This document shows, piece by piece, positions 47,141 through 55,070 of a stretch of 64,000 nt of DNA. The stretch comes from Nocardioides daejeonensis (GTDB lineage Bacteria; Actinomycetota; Actinomycetes; Propionibacteriales; Nocardioidaceae). A model generated the notes under the pieces. The model was not told the origin of the DNA and did not search any database. It saw only the letters and a list, made by a program, of their open reading frames with translations. The position numbers were made by a program, and so were the translations under genes. Positions within the stretch are counted from its first letter, which is position 1. Every line of letters begins with the position of its first letter. Where the stretch lies: contig NZ_QHKZ01000002.1 in NCBI RefSeq assembly GCF_003194585.1, positions 186,001-250,000 of the forward strand, given 5' to 3'.

Positions 47141-47685
47141 GCTGCAGCCTCCTCGGTCCCGGCCAGCGACCAGACGAACTCGTCGTAGGACATCCCGGTC
47201 TCGGCCAGGATCTCGTCGAGCCGGCGCCGGCCGGCCTCGATCGCGGTCGGGGTGTGGTCGTGCCGACGCTCTTCACGCAGGATGTCCCGATAGATCGCGG
47301 TGATCCGCGCGACGGTCTCCTTCGAGACGGTCCGGCGGTTCGAGTGGTAGCCCACGACGCGGCCCTGCCCGTCGAAGGTCGGGGTGACATGCGCAAGCAC
47401 CCAGTAGTGACCCCCGTCGGCCGCCATGTTGACGATGTAGCCGAAGAGCTCCTCTCCGGCCTGGATCCGCTCCCACAGCAGCGCGAAGACGGCCCGCGGC
47501 ATGTCAGGATGCCGAATCACGTTGTGGGGCTGGCCGATGAGCTCATCCTCCGGATAGCCACTGATGGTGACGAAGAGCCGGTTGACGTAGGTCAGCCTTC
47601 CCTTGAGATCGGTCTTCGACACGATGATCTCGTCGTCCAGGAACGGACGCTCCACCCCGGTCGGGGTCACGTTGGTCGCGCGCAC
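47137..47685 (-). CDS. PAS-domain protein, Aer-like energy/redox sensor
   Basis: The protein has 182 residues. The PAS core has [20 protein letters not shown], then [20 protein letters not shown] and [20 protein letters not shown], the pattern of Aer-type aerotaxis PAS domains that bind FAD or heme. There is no membrane or signalling domain; these are on the adjacent chemoreceptor. GTG at 47685 with AGGAGG upstream. A hairpin (47705-47736) lies in its leader. Confidence 0.88.
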   Translation of the reverse strand: MRATNVTPTGVERPFLDDEIIVSKTDLKGRLTYVNRLFVTISGYPEDELIGQPHNVIRHPDMPRAVFALLWERIQAGEELFGYIVNMAADGGHYWVLAHVTPTFDGQGRVVGYHSNRRTVSKETVARITAIYRDILREERRHDHTPTAIEAGRRRLDEILAETGMSYDEFVWSLAGTEEAAA

Positions 47686-47704
47686 GGGCCCTCCTGCTGG
47701 TTGC

Positions 47705-47736
47705 CTTGTGCCGTCCTCATCGGCAGACGGCACGAG
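47705..47736 (-). promoter_or_regulatory. Hairpin in the leader of the PAS-MCP operon
   Basis: CTTGTGCCGTC (47705-47715) pairs with GACGGCACGAG (47726-47736), 11 pairs with one G-U and a 10-base loop, 20 bases ahead of the GTG at 47685. The 258-base gap between this gene and the tRNA cluster holds this hairpin and a tRNA terminator, with no gene seen. Confidence 0.35.
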
Positions 47737-47882
47737 GAGTTGAGCGCATCGGGACCAGGACCCCGCCTGCCCGACCGTTCGGCAGCACCAGGGGGTACGC
47801 CGGCAACTGTGGCGGCGAACACCACCCGCGTGTCACCCGGCCCTCGAGCGAGCAGCAACAAGGCACTCCAGGGCAGAAATGC

Positions 47883-47920
47883 AGTAGGCCCGGTCCCGCA
47901 GAAGCGGGACCGGGCCTACT
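47883..47920 (-). terminator. Terminator after the first tRNA-Glu
   Basis: AGTAGGCCCGGTCCCGC (47883-47899) is exactly complementary to 47904-47920 with a 4-base loop. It lies 24 bases past the 3' end of tRNA-Glu copy 1. Confidence 0.85.
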
Positions 47921-47943
47921 CGTGATCATGGCGACCACCTGGG

Positions 47944-48016
47944 TACCCCGGAAGGGATTTGAACCCTCGCTACCGCCGTGAGAGGGCGGCGTCCTAGGCC
48001 GCTAGACGACCGGGGC
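47944..48016 (-). tRNA. tRNA-Glu (anticodon CTC), copy 1
   Basis: The complement folds as a 73-base cloverleaf starting GCCCCGGTCGTCTAGCGG with anticodon loop CTCTCAC between CCGCC and GGCGG, T arm GTTCAAA and 3' end GGGGTA. G1-U72 is the usual actinobacterial tRNA-Glu pair. It differs from copy 2 by one base, in the top pair of the anticodon stem. Confidence 0.95.
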
Positions 48017-48099
48017 AGGTTCCCGCCTTGGCAGGAACGACGGTTACTTTAGCAGGACGATCCGGTGACCGCGAAATCGGCCAGGCGGCGGAAATGCAG

Positions 48100-48129
48100 C
48101 GGACTCCCCCAGCATGCTGAGGGAGTCCG
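48100..48129 (-). terminator. Terminator after the second tRNA-Glu
   Basis: CGGACTCCC (48100-48108) pairs with GGGAGTCCG (48121-48129), with AGCATGCT inside, just past the 3' end of tRNA-Glu copy 2. Copy 1 therefore probably has its own promoter in the remaining 83 bases. Confidence 0.75.
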
Positions 48130-48135
48130 ATGTGG

Positions 48136-48208
48136 TACCCCGGAAGGGATTTGAACCCTCGCTACCGCCGTGAGAGGGCGACGTCCTAGGCCGCTAGACG
48201 ACCGGGGC
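48136..48208 (-). tRNA. tRNA-Glu (anticodon CTC), copy 2
   Basis: This 73-base cloverleaf is identical to copy 1 except for one base that turns the first anticodon-stem pair from C-G to U-G. It sits 34 bases from tRNA-Gln on the same strand. Confidence 0.95.
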
Positions 48209-48242
48209 AAGGCGAGAAGACTCAGGCGAGCGACTCGCTTCG

Positions 48243-48314
48243 CTGGGATACAAGGACTCGAACCTTGACTAACTGAACCAGAATCAGTCGTGCTGCCAAT
48301 TACACCATATCCCA
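48243..48314 (-). tRNA. tRNA-Gln (anticodon CTG)
   Basis: The complement gives a 72-base cloverleaf: TGGGATATGGTGTAATTGG at the 5' end, anticodon loop TTCTGGT between ACTGA and TCAGT, T loop GGTTCGAGTCC, 3' end TATCCCAG. U1-A72 is typical of bacterial tRNA-Gln. Confidence 0.95.
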
Positions 48315-48350
48315 AGGTGTCTCCGGCATTGCCGGCAACGAGAGATGACC

Positions 48351-49295
48351 TTACACGTGACCTCGCGGGCCCGCCAAAACGGCTCCTCCGGTCTGCCTCC
48401 GGACCCCCATGCGCGGCGCCAACCACAGTGCGAGACCGAGGTAGACCAGGGACTGGGTGAGCGTGACAGGGAGGCTCCACCAGCTGCCGCCGGCCGGTGT
48501 CAGCACGTCGTCCATGTGTCCCAGCAGCAGGGCCAGACCGAACGCGAACCAGTTGTTGAGCACGTGCATCGCCACGGCCGCCTCGAGGCCACCGGTACGG
48601 ATCACCAACACCCCCGCAACCAGACCGAAGGCGAACCGGTCGACGAAGACCGGGGCGTCTTGAGCTCCGTGCGCGAAGGCGAAGAGCAGGGCAGGCACCA
48701 GCACCGCGGCAGCCGTGCCGAACCATCCGCCGAAGACCTGGGTCAGGTAGCCCCGGAAGGCGTACTCCTCCCCCGCGGCCTGGAACGGGATCAGCAGCAG
48801 GATGACGGCCAGGAACCACCAGGTCGTCGCGTCTGCGCTCACGACCGAGCCGTCGAGGGCGGTTGCCGTGTTGTCACTGGGCACCAGCGCACTAACGATC
48901 AGCGTGGCGAACAACGCCGCGACTGCGAGCCCGGTGCACGCCGCGAACCAGCGCCAGCGCACCCGACCGGCGACTGACATCAGCGTGCCCGGACGCAAGC
49001 CGTGCAGCAACCGCTGCGCACCCATCGCCAGAGGAATGAGGACGGCGAGCGACAGAGCCAGGTACGCCAGGCCCCAGGGACTCAGGGTGTCGTCGGGAAG
49101 GATCGACTCCTGGAGCGCCTCGTCGAAGCTCCCACCGCGTTGCGCCTCCACGACGGCGTGCAGCAGGCTCAGTCCGACGGTCAGGATCACGCCGAGGGTG
49201 AAGAAGAGCGACCCGAGGAACACCACCCCGACCAGCGGCCGCCACCAGCCGGGGGCTCCCAGCCGGTGGATCCGGGCGTAGTCGACCTCCGTCAT
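48351..49295 (-). CDS. CPBP-family intramembrane glutamic endopeptidase
   Basis: The protein has 314 residues and about eight membrane segments. The Abi/CPBP signature is present: AAGEEYAFRGYLTQVF near 197 (EExxxR), LLFAFAHGAQD near 228, and MHVLNNWFAFG near 266 (HxxxN). Such proteases cleave membrane-bound substrates or act in bacteriocin self-immunity. ATG at 49295 shares its A with the gltX stop (TGATG), so the two genes are coupled. Confidence 0.9.
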   Translation of the reverse strand: MTEVDYARIHRLGAPGWWRPLVGVVFLGSLFFTLGVILTVGLSLLHAVVEAQRGGSFDEALQESILPDDTLSPWGLAYLALSLAVLIPLAMGAQRLLHGLRPGTLMSVAGRVRWRWFAACTGLAVAALFATLIVSALVPSDNTATALDGSVVSADATTWWFLAVILLLIPFQAAGEEYAFRGYLTQVFGGWFGTAAAVLVPALLFAFAHGAQDAPVFVDRFAFGLVAGVLVIRTGGLEAAVAMHVLNNWFAFGLALLLGHMDDVLTPAGGSWWSLPVTLTQSLVYLGLALWLAPRMGVRRQTGGAVLAGPRGHV

Positions 49296-50821
49296 CAATC
49301 GAGGGCGCTACGCAGCCGGGCGAGCGAACGCTCCCGGCCGAGGAGCTCCATGGACTCGAAGAGCGGCGGCGAGACGCGACGCCCACTGACCGCCACCCGC
49401 ACTGGCCCGAAGGCGTTGCGCGGCTTCATGCCGAGCTCGTCGATGAGCTTGGCGCGCAGCGCCGCCTCGATGTCGGCCGTGCCCCACGTCGTCAGAGGAT
49501 CGAGTGCGTCGATGCTGGCCCCGACCACCTCGCGTCCGGCCTCGTTGAGCAGCTTCTCGACATCCGCCTCGTCACGGGTGAACGCCGTCTCGTCGACGAA
49601 GAGGAAGTCGAGCATCGCCGGTGCCTCGGTGAGCTTGTTCATCCGTTCCGCGACCAGCGGCATCGCCTGCTCCAACAGCTGTGCGTCAGCCTCCGAGACC
49701 GGATCACCCACCACCCCACTCGCCTTGAGCAGCGGCAGCACCCGGTGGGTGAGCTCGTCCAGGGAGAGCATCCGCATGTGGTCCGCGTTGATCGCCTCGG
49801 CCTTCTTCAGGTCGAAGCGGGCCGGGTTGGGGTTCACGTCGGCGATGTCGAACTTCTCCACCATCTCCTCGAGGGTGAAGATGTCGCGGTCGGCGGCGAT
49901 CGACCAGCCGAGCAGTGCCAGGTAGTTCAGGAGGCCCTCGGGCAGGAAGCCCTGCTCGCGGTAGAGCGCCATGTGCGCCTGTGGGTCTCGCTTGGAGAGC
50001 TTCTTGTTTCCCTCCCCCATCACGTAAGGCAGGTGCCCGAACTCAGGCGTCGTCTTCGCGACGCCGATCTCCTTGAGCGCCTCGAAGAGTGCGATCTGGC
50101 GCGGGGTGCTGGAAAGAAGGTCCTCACCACGCAGCACGTGGGTGATCTCCATCGTGGCGTCGTCGACCGGCGCGGTCAGCGTATAGAGCGGATCGCCGTT
50201 CGCCCGGCAGAGCGCGAAGTCGGGGACGAACTCCGTCTGGAACGAGATCTCGCCCCGCACCAGGTCGGTGAAGGTGATCTCGCCGTCCGGCATCCGGAAG
50301 CGGACGACCGGCTTGCGTCCCTCGGCGACGAACGCGGCCCGCTGTTCCTCCGAGAGCTCCCGGCAGAAGCCGTCGTACCCCATCACCTTGGAGCCGGCCG
50401 CCTTGCGGCGAGCGGTCGCCTCCTCGGTCGTGCAGTAGCAGTCGTAGGTGGCAGAGGTGGCGCGCAACCGCTCGAGCACGTCGACGTAGATGTCGGTGCG
50501 CTCGCTCTGGCGGTAGGGCCCGTACGGCCCGCCGACCACCACGCCCTCGTCCCACTGCAGGCCGAGCCAGCCCATCAGGTCGATGAGCGAGTCGTAGGAC
50601 TCCTCGGTGTTGCGCTCCTTGTCGGTGTCCTCGATCCGGAAGACGAACGTGCCACCGTGGTGGCGGGCGAACGCCCAGTTGAAGAGCGCCGTACGTGCCA
50701 GGCCCACGTGCGGGCTGCCTGTCGGCGAGGGGGCCATCCGGACCCGGACCGTCCCGTTGGTCGAGCCTGCGCCCTCGTTGGTCGAGCCTGCGCCCTCGTT
50801 GGTCGAGCCTGTCGAGACCAT
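49295..50821 (-). CDS. gltX: Glutamyl-tRNA synthetase
   Basis: The protein has 508 residues. HIGH-type motif [19 protein letters not shown] near 32, CYCTTEEA near 130, [10 protein letters not shown] (KMSKS type) near 272, and a C-terminal anticodon-binding domain. The N-terminus is unusual: about 24 residues including tandem GSTNEGA repeats precede the normal start of the fold. ATG at 50821 forms TGATG with the FAH gene stop, and AAGGTGG lies upstream; ATG at residue 30 would give the usual start. In genomes lacking GlnRS it also charges tRNA-Gln. Confidence 0.95.
   Translation of the reverse strand: MVSTGSTNEGAGSTNEGAGSTNGTVRVRMAPSPTGSPHVGLARTALFNWAFARHHGGTFVFRIEDTDKERNTEESYDSLIDLMGWLGLQWDEGVVVGGPYGPYRQSERTDIYVDVLERLRATSATYDCYCTTEEATARRKAAGSKVMGYDGFCRELSEEQRAAFVAEGRKPVVRFRMPDGEITFTDLVRGEISFQTEFVPDFALCRANGDPLYTLTAPVDDATMEITHVLRGEDLLSSTPRQIALFEALKEIGVAKTTPEFGHLPYVMGEGNKKLSKRDPQAHMALYREQGFLPEGLLNYLALLGWSIAADRDIFTLEEMVEKFDIADVNPNPARFDLKKAEAINADHMRMLSLDELTHRVLPLLKASGVVGDPVSEADAQLLEQAMPLVAERMNKLTEAPAMLDFLFVDETAFTRDEADVEKLLNEAGREVVGASIDALDPLTTWGTADIEAALRAKLIDELGMKPRNAFGPVRVAVSGRRVSPPLFESMELLGRERSLARLRSALD
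50756..50811. repeat. 21-bp tandem repeat inside the 5' end of gltX
   Basis: The unit GTTGGTCGAGCCTGCGCCCTC occurs at 50756-50776 and 50777-50797 exactly and again for its first 14 bases at 50798-50811, where it joins TCGAGACC to form the palindromic core GGTCGAGCCTGTCGAGACC. Being 21 bases long it keeps the gltX frame and encodes repeating STNEGAG. Confidence 0.9.
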
Positions 50822-51630
50822 CAACGCGTTGCCACCTTGTTCGTGAGTGAGCCGATGCCGGCGATGGAGACCTCAACCTCGTCGCCGACGTTCATGGCAC
50901 CGACACCCTCCGGGGTGCCGGTGAGGATGACGTCGCCGGGCAGCAGCGTCATCACGCTGCTGATGTGGGCGACCAGGGTGGGGATGTCGAAGACCATGTC
51001 GGCAGTGCTGCCGTCCTGGACGAGCTCCCCGTTGAGATGCGTCTGGATCGCCACTCCGTCGTTGAAGGTCTGCGGGTCGAGGTCGGTCTCGATCCACGGG
51101 CCGAGCGGGCAGAAGGTGTCGAAGGACTTCGACCGGGTGAACTGAACGTCGCTGCGCTGCAGGTCCCGCGCAGTCACGTCGTTGGCGATCGTGTAGCCGT
51201 GGATCACGTCGGTCGCCTGCTCTGCGGGGACGTCGCGGCAGATCCTGCCGATCACGACCGCGAGCTCGCCCTCGTAGTGGACCTCGTTGCTCTGCGCCGG
51301 GTACTGGATCGCGTCGCCTGGACCGATCACCGAGGTGTTGGGCTTGAGGAACATCAACGGCTCGGCCGGCACGTCCCCTCCCATCTCGGAGGCATGGGCG
51401 GCGTAGTTCTTGCCGATCGCCACCACCTTGCTGCGCGGCAGCACCGGCGCGAGCAGCCGGACGTCAGCGAGCCTGTACTCCGCCTCCAGCAGTTTGATCC
51501 CCACATAGAGCGGGTCCCCGGCGAGGCCGACGATGACCGCGTCCTCCTCGGGCTGGCCGAACTGGTCGAGTTCCCCGGTCAGGACGCCGTAGAGCGGCTC
51601 CTCGCCGGTGGTGAATCTGCAGATGCGCAC
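50821..51630 (-). CDS. Fumarylacetoacetate hydrolase (FAH) family protein
   Basis: The protein has 269 residues from the GTG at 51630. FAH fold: [17 protein letters not shown] near 65, [15 protein letters not shown] near 90, [13 protein letters not shown] near 112 with metal-binding Glu, and [19 protein letters not shown] near the end. Family members act on 2-oxo acids or acylpyruvates, often in aromatic-compound degradation. It is translationally coupled to gltX, without an obvious metabolic link. Confidence 0.88.
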   Translation of the reverse strand: MRICRFTTGEEPLYGVLTGELDQFGQPEEDAVIVGLAGDPLYVGIKLLEAEYRLADVRLLAPVLPRSKVVAIGKNYAAHASEMGGDVPAEPLMFLKPNTSVIGPGDAIQYPAQSNEVHYEGELAVVIGRICRDVPAEQATDVIHGYTIANDVTARDLQRSDVQFTRSKSFDTFCPLGPWIETDLDPQTFNDGVAIQTHLNGELVQDGSTADMVFDIPTLVAHISSVMTLLPGDVILTGTPEGVGAMNVGDEVEVSIAGIGSLTNKVATR

Positions 51631-51641
51631 GGTTTCCAGTC

Positions 51642-51688
51642 TATGGGCAGGCTCCTGCACGTCCTGCGCCGCCGAGTGACTGCCCATA
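51642..51688. promoter_or_regulatory. 9-bp inverted repeat in the FAH/51726 divergent gap
   Basis: TATGGGCAG (51642-51650) and CTGCCCATA (51680-51688) are exact inverse complements 29 bases apart, between two divergent genes. They could be operator half-sites or a leader hairpin of the FAH-gltX unit. Confidence 0.4.
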
Positions 51689-51725
51689 TTTCGCCTGGGA
51701 TTGCCGGCCGACTTACCGTGTCCAA

Positions 51726-52541
51726 GTGAACGAGCAGGCGAGACACGAGGCACGCTTGTCGCCGTACGTCGCGCCGCACTTGGCTCGTCGCCAAGCCGGT
51801 CAGAAGCACCCGATCCACGACTTCCTGTTCCAGTACTACTCGTTCCGACCGGCCCAGCTCATGCGATGGCGCCCGCCGGGTCGACTCGACACGAAGACGC
51901 GCCCGATCGCGGAGACGACCCTCCGTCTACTCAAGGCGACGATGGCACGCGAAGGCAACTTCAGCTGTTTCGGACTCCACGAGTGGGCGATGGTCTACCG
52001 AGATCCCGCGACGCGGCATCCGCAGCCCTTGCGTCTCGGCAACGAGGGGACCGACGAGGTTGTCGAGGCGCACCGCGTGCGCTGCAGTCACTGGGATGCG
52101 GTCAGGTTCTTCACGCCCCCGGCGCTGCCCCTCAACACCCTGAAGCCCCGTGCGCACGACCGGCCCGCGTTCGAGCAGCCGGCCTGCCTCCACGGCAACA
52201 TGGACCTCTACAAGCACGCGTACCGGCTGGCCGATGTCGTCGGAGCCGACCTGGTCGCCGACGCCTTCGAGCTCGCCTGGGACGTGCGGATCGTGGACAT
52301 GCGCGCCGCGCCCTACGACATGAGCGGGATCACGATCGACCCCTACGGCATCGCGTGGACGCCCATCAGGATCGAGACCGCCGAGGGCAAGCGCGTGTAC
52401 GCGGACCTGCAACGGCAGTTCGCCGACCGAGCTGCACCCCTCCGACAACGCCTCGTCGAAGCCATCGAGCGCTCCCTGAGCTGTGCCGCTGAGGGGCCTG
52501 CCGCCAGAAGCAGTGAAAATACGTCTGGCCCTGTAGATTGA
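51726..52541 (+). CDS. Conserved actinobacterial protein often annotated 3-methyladenine DNA glycosylase
   Basis: The protein has 271 residues. Conserved pieces include HPIHDFLFQYYSFRPAQLMR near 28, FGLHEWAMVYR near 82, RCSHWDAVRFFTPPA near 118, CLHGNMDLYKHAYRL near 158 and FELAWDVRIVDMRAAPYD near 186. I recall this pattern in proteins labelled as 3-methyladenine glycosylase, but I see neither an AlkA nor an AAG fold and treat the function as unknown. GTG start; a TACCGT element six bases ahead would fit leaderless transcription. The last 20 residues look poorly conserved. Confidence 0.75.
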   Translation: MNEQARHEARLSPYVAPHLARRQAGQKHPIHDFLFQYYSFRPAQLMRWRPPGRLDTKTRPIAETTLRLLKATMAREGNFSCFGLHEWAMVYRDPATRHPQPLRLGNEGTDEVVEAHRVRCSHWDAVRFFTPPALPLNTLKPRAHDRPAFEQPACLHGNMDLYKHAYRLADVVGADLVADAFELAWDVRIVDMRAAPYDMSGITIDPYGIAWTPIRIETAEGKRVYADLQRQFADRAAPLRQRLVEAIERSLSCAAEGPAARSSENTSGPVD

Positions 52542-52607
52542 CGACCCTGCACAGGGTCTCCGGCGTGTCTGAAGGGTGGGAAGACACGCAGTCCGTCAAC
52601 CCCGGAG
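52538..52607 (+). promoter_or_regulatory. Branched leader RNA that can occlude the MFS ribosome binding site (candidate riboswitch)
   Basis: Nested inverted repeats predict a three-way junction. P1 is TTGACG (52538-52543) with CGTCAA (52594-52599). P2 is ACCCT/AGGGT (52544-52548, 52553-52557). P3 is GCGTGTCT/AGACACGC (52563-52570, 52582-52589). The joining strand CTCCGG (52558-52563) is complementary to CCGGAG (52602-52607), which is the ribosome binding site of the MFS gene. The strand begins at the stop of the previous gene. I cannot match it to a known riboswitch class. Confidence 0.6.
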
Positions 52608-52614
52608 GTTCCGC

Positions 52615-53820
52615 GTGTCCGCGCTCGCGAGCTACCGCGCCCTGCTCTCCCTCACCGGCCCGGGCTATGTGCTCGGGACGTTCCTCGCCCGACTGCCGCT
52701 CGCGATGAGCCAGCTCGGCGTGCTGCTGCTGGTGAGTGACAGCGCCGACAGCTACGGCGCAGGGGGCGCCAGCGCGGGTGCGCTGGCAGTCGCCAACGGG
52801 CTGACCGCGCCGGCATGGGGCGCCCTCGCTGACCGGATCGGCCAGCGACCCGTGCTGGTCGCACAGTCGCTCGGCGGGGCCGCCGGCTTCGCCGCGATCC
52901 TGCTCCTGACCGACGCCGGCGCATCCTGGGGATGGGTCGCCGTCGCCTGCGCCGCGGCAGGCGTGATGATGCCGCAGGTCGGGCCGATGTCACGGATCCG
53001 GTGGCGCCCGATCGCCGCCGGCCACCCGCGGGAGGACCGCCTCGTCCAGACGGCGTTCTCGTACGAGGGCGCGGCCGACGAGGCGGCCTTCGTGATCGGG
53101 CCCGCCCTGATCGGGGTCGGCGTCTCGTTGCTCTCCCCCACCGCCGCGCTCGTCGGCGCTGGTGTCCTGCTGGGCGTCTTCGGCACGTGGTTCGCCCTGC
53201 ACCCGACCGCGCCGCCTGCCCACGATCGACCCGCTTCAGCCGGGAACGACGAGCCGCTCTGGTCGCTGCCGCTGGCCCTGCTCTGCTTGAGCCAACTGGT
53301 GATCGGCACCATCTTCGGCTCGGTCCAGACCGGCACGTCGGTGCTCGCAACCGCTGCCGGCCATCCGGGTGCCACCGGCTTCCTGCATGCGCTCCTGGGC
53401 GTCGGGAGCGTGATCGCAGGACTCACGGTTGCCGCGCTGCCCGATCGCTTCGGTCTGGCCGATCGACTCCGCTGGTTCGCCCTGGGCCTCTTCCTGCTCT
53501 CGGCCCCTCTGCTCCTGGTCGGCTCGGTGCTCAGCCTGGTCCCAGTGCTCCTGGTGCTCGGCGTCAGCGTGGCGCCGTACATGATCACCACCTTCACCCT
53601 CGGCGAGCAGATCACACCTCCGTGGCGGCTGGCGTCGGTGATGACACAGTTGGCCGCCGCCACGGTGCTCGGCTACGCCCTGGGCGCAAGCATCGCCGGC
53701 CAGGTCGCGGACCTCGGCGGCCATCGTCCGGCGTACGCCGTCACGGTGGCGGCAGCTGCGGTGGCCGTGCTCGTCTCCTGGAGCGGCCGGCGCACCCTGG
53801 AGCGCGCCCGCCGGCCGTGA
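52615..53820 (+). CDS. MFS transporter
   Basis: The protein has 401 residues and 12 hydrophobic segments. The A-loop is GALADRIGQRPVLVAQSLGG near 67-86, followed by SRIRWRPIAAG and AFSYEGAADEAAFVIGPAL in the N-terminal half. GTG at 52615 is chosen for the GGAGG seven bases upstream; an in-frame GTG at 52576 falls within the leader hairpin. It lies after the 51726 gene and a structured leader. Substrate unknown, export plausible. Confidence 0.88.
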   Translation: MSALASYRALLSLTGPGYVLGTFLARLPLAMSQLGVLLLVSDSADSYGAGGASAGALAVANGLTAPAWGALADRIGQRPVLVAQSLGGAAGFAAILLLTDAGASWGWVAVACAAAGVMMPQVGPMSRIRWRPIAAGHPREDRLVQTAFSYEGAADEAAFVIGPALIGVGVSLLSPTAALVGAGVLLGVFGTWFALHPTAPPAHDRPASAGNDEPLWSLPLALLCLSQLVIGTIFGSVQTGTSVLATAAGHPGATGFLHALLGVGSVIAGLTVAALPDRFGLADRLRWFALGLFLLSAPLLLVGSVLSLVPVLLVLGVSVAPYMITTFTLGEQITPPWRLASVMTQLAAATVLGYALGASIAGQVADLGGHRPAYAVTVAAAAVAVLVSWSGRRTLERARRP

Positions 53821-53835
53821 GGATCCGCGTCCCGC

Positions 53836-54360
53836 TCAGGCGTTGACCGGCCGCGGGATGCTGCTGTTGGCGACCCGGTTCTCCGAGTCGATCAACCAGG
53901 CGAGCTGCTCGATCCGCTCGAGGATGGCGTGCAGCATGTCTGCCGTGGTCGGGTCCTCGGCGTCGACGTCGTCGTGGATCCGCCGTGCGGTGCCGGCAAC
54001 CGCGTAGAGGGCGGCCGTGATCGCGTCGACGGTGTCGGCGGTGTCGATCTCATCCGCAGCCACGGCGGGGAGGCTGGACTGCTCGGCGACGGTCGCCGAA
54101 CGCGCGTCGGGCGTGGCGTAGACGGCCCGCATCCGCTCGGCGATGGTGTCGGAGAACTCGCGCGCCGCGTCGACGACCTCGTCGAGCACCAGGTGGGTGT
54201 CGCGGAAGTTCTTGCCGACCACGTTCCAGTGCAGCTGCTTGCCCTGCAGGTGCAGGTCGGTGAGATCCACCAGCATCTGCTGCAGGTGTCCGGCCAAGCG
54301 GGGCGAGGCCTGGAAGGCGGGGTGCGAGGTGTGCTTCAGGGTCTTGCTCATCGGTGCCAT
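53836..54360 (-). CDS. dps: Dps-type ferritin-like DNA-protection protein
   Basis: The protein has 174 residues: LVDLTDLHLQGKQLHWNVVG near 31 with metal-binding His, then FRDTHLVLDEVVDAAREFSD near 53, the Dps ferroxidase segments at the dimer interface. It oxidises Fe(II) with peroxide, stores iron and protects DNA. ATG at 54360 or 54351. A Fur/PerR-like palindrome lies 40-60 bases upstream. Confidence 0.92.
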   Translation of the reverse strand: MAPMSKTLKHTSHPAFQASPRLAGHLQQMLVDLTDLHLQGKQLHWNVVGKNFRDTHLVLDEVVDAAREFSDTIAERMRAVYATPDARSATVAEQSSLPAVAADEIDTADTVDAITAALYAVAGTARRIHDDVDAEDPTTADMLHAILERIEQLAWLIDSENRVANSSIPRPVNA

Positions 54361-54402
54361 CCTTGTCTCTTCGTCTTTGTGGATGGCACCATCATCCCGC
54401 CT

Positions 54403-54423
54403 TCTTTGGAATGATTCAAGAAA
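54403..54423 (-). promoter_or_regulatory. Fur/PerR-like palindrome upstream of dps
   Basis: Around the centre at 54413, GAAT and ATTC are symmetric, and outer positions match in most cases (TTGGAATGATTCAA core). The AT-rich, Fur-box-like form in front of an iron/peroxide gene suggests control by a Fur-family protein, which is not in this window. Confidence 0.35.
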
Positions 54424-54468
54424 GGGGAGCCTGCCCTCAATGAGGGTCGACTATCCCGCTGGACCGCC

Positions 54469-55026
54469 CTACTGCCCGCGACCCAGGCGCGCCCGGATCC
54501 CGTCGACCACCAATTGGAGGCCCACCTCGAAGTCGTCGGCAGCACCGTCGTCGGGAATCGCCCCCAGGCGCAGCGCCTGCTCCCGCGCCTGTTGCGAGAC
54601 AGCGTGTCCGTAGACGTAGTGGAGCAGTGTCCGCGCCGCAGCCGGGGCCACCTCGGGCGTCAGCCCCGCCTCTCCGAGCAGTCCCTCCAGACTGCAGAAG
54701 GGCGCCGCACCACCGAGACCGAAGGCAAACATCGAGGAGACGACGTCGGCACCGTCCGGGTAGGCGAGCACCGCCGTACGCAGGTCTCGGCAGCAGGCGC
54801 GCACTCTCTCCTCCCACCCAATCTCCGCTACCGAAGCGCTCTGCGGCCCTCGAGCGAGGATCTCGTCGGCCACCGCACCAAGGAGCGCCTGCTTGTTGGC
54901 GAAGTGGTGATAGAGCGCGCTCTGCTGGACGCCGAGCTCCGTGCCCAGGCGCCGCATGGTCAGGTCCGGCAACCCGACTGCGCCGAGCACCTCCAACGCC
55001 TTGTCGACCACATCGCGACGATCCAC
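54469..55026 (-). CDS. TetR-family regulator, BioQ-like
   Basis: The protein has 185 residues from the GTG at 55026: RRDVVDKALEVLGAVGLPDL, then TMRRLGTELGVQQSALYHHF and ANKQALLGAVADEIL, a TetR helix-turn-helix with the TetR_C-type core. AGAGG lies upstream. It diverges from bioYMN, and the gap holds two TGAAC-N3-GTTCA-type sites, matching the kind of site described for BioQ of corynebacteria and mycobacteria. It probably represses biotin uptake and itself. Confidence 0.85.
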   Translation of the reverse strand: MDRRDVVDKALEVLGAVGLPDLTMRRLGTELGVQQSALYHHFANKQALLGAVADEILARGPQSASVAEIGWEERVRACCRDLRTAVLAYPDGADVVSSMFAFGLGGAAPFCSLEGLLGEAGLTPEVAPAAARTLLHYVYGHAVSQQAREQALRLGAIPDDGAADDFEVGLQLVVDGIRARLGRGQ

Positions 55027-55070
55027 ACCCCTGCCTCTCGTTTGACGGACTCGTCCCACCGACCCTACCC

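Noticed and set aside
50756..50811. Possible CRISPR-like direct repeats
   Set aside because: The 21-base units are in direct tandem without spacers, lie within coding sequence, and no cas gene is near.
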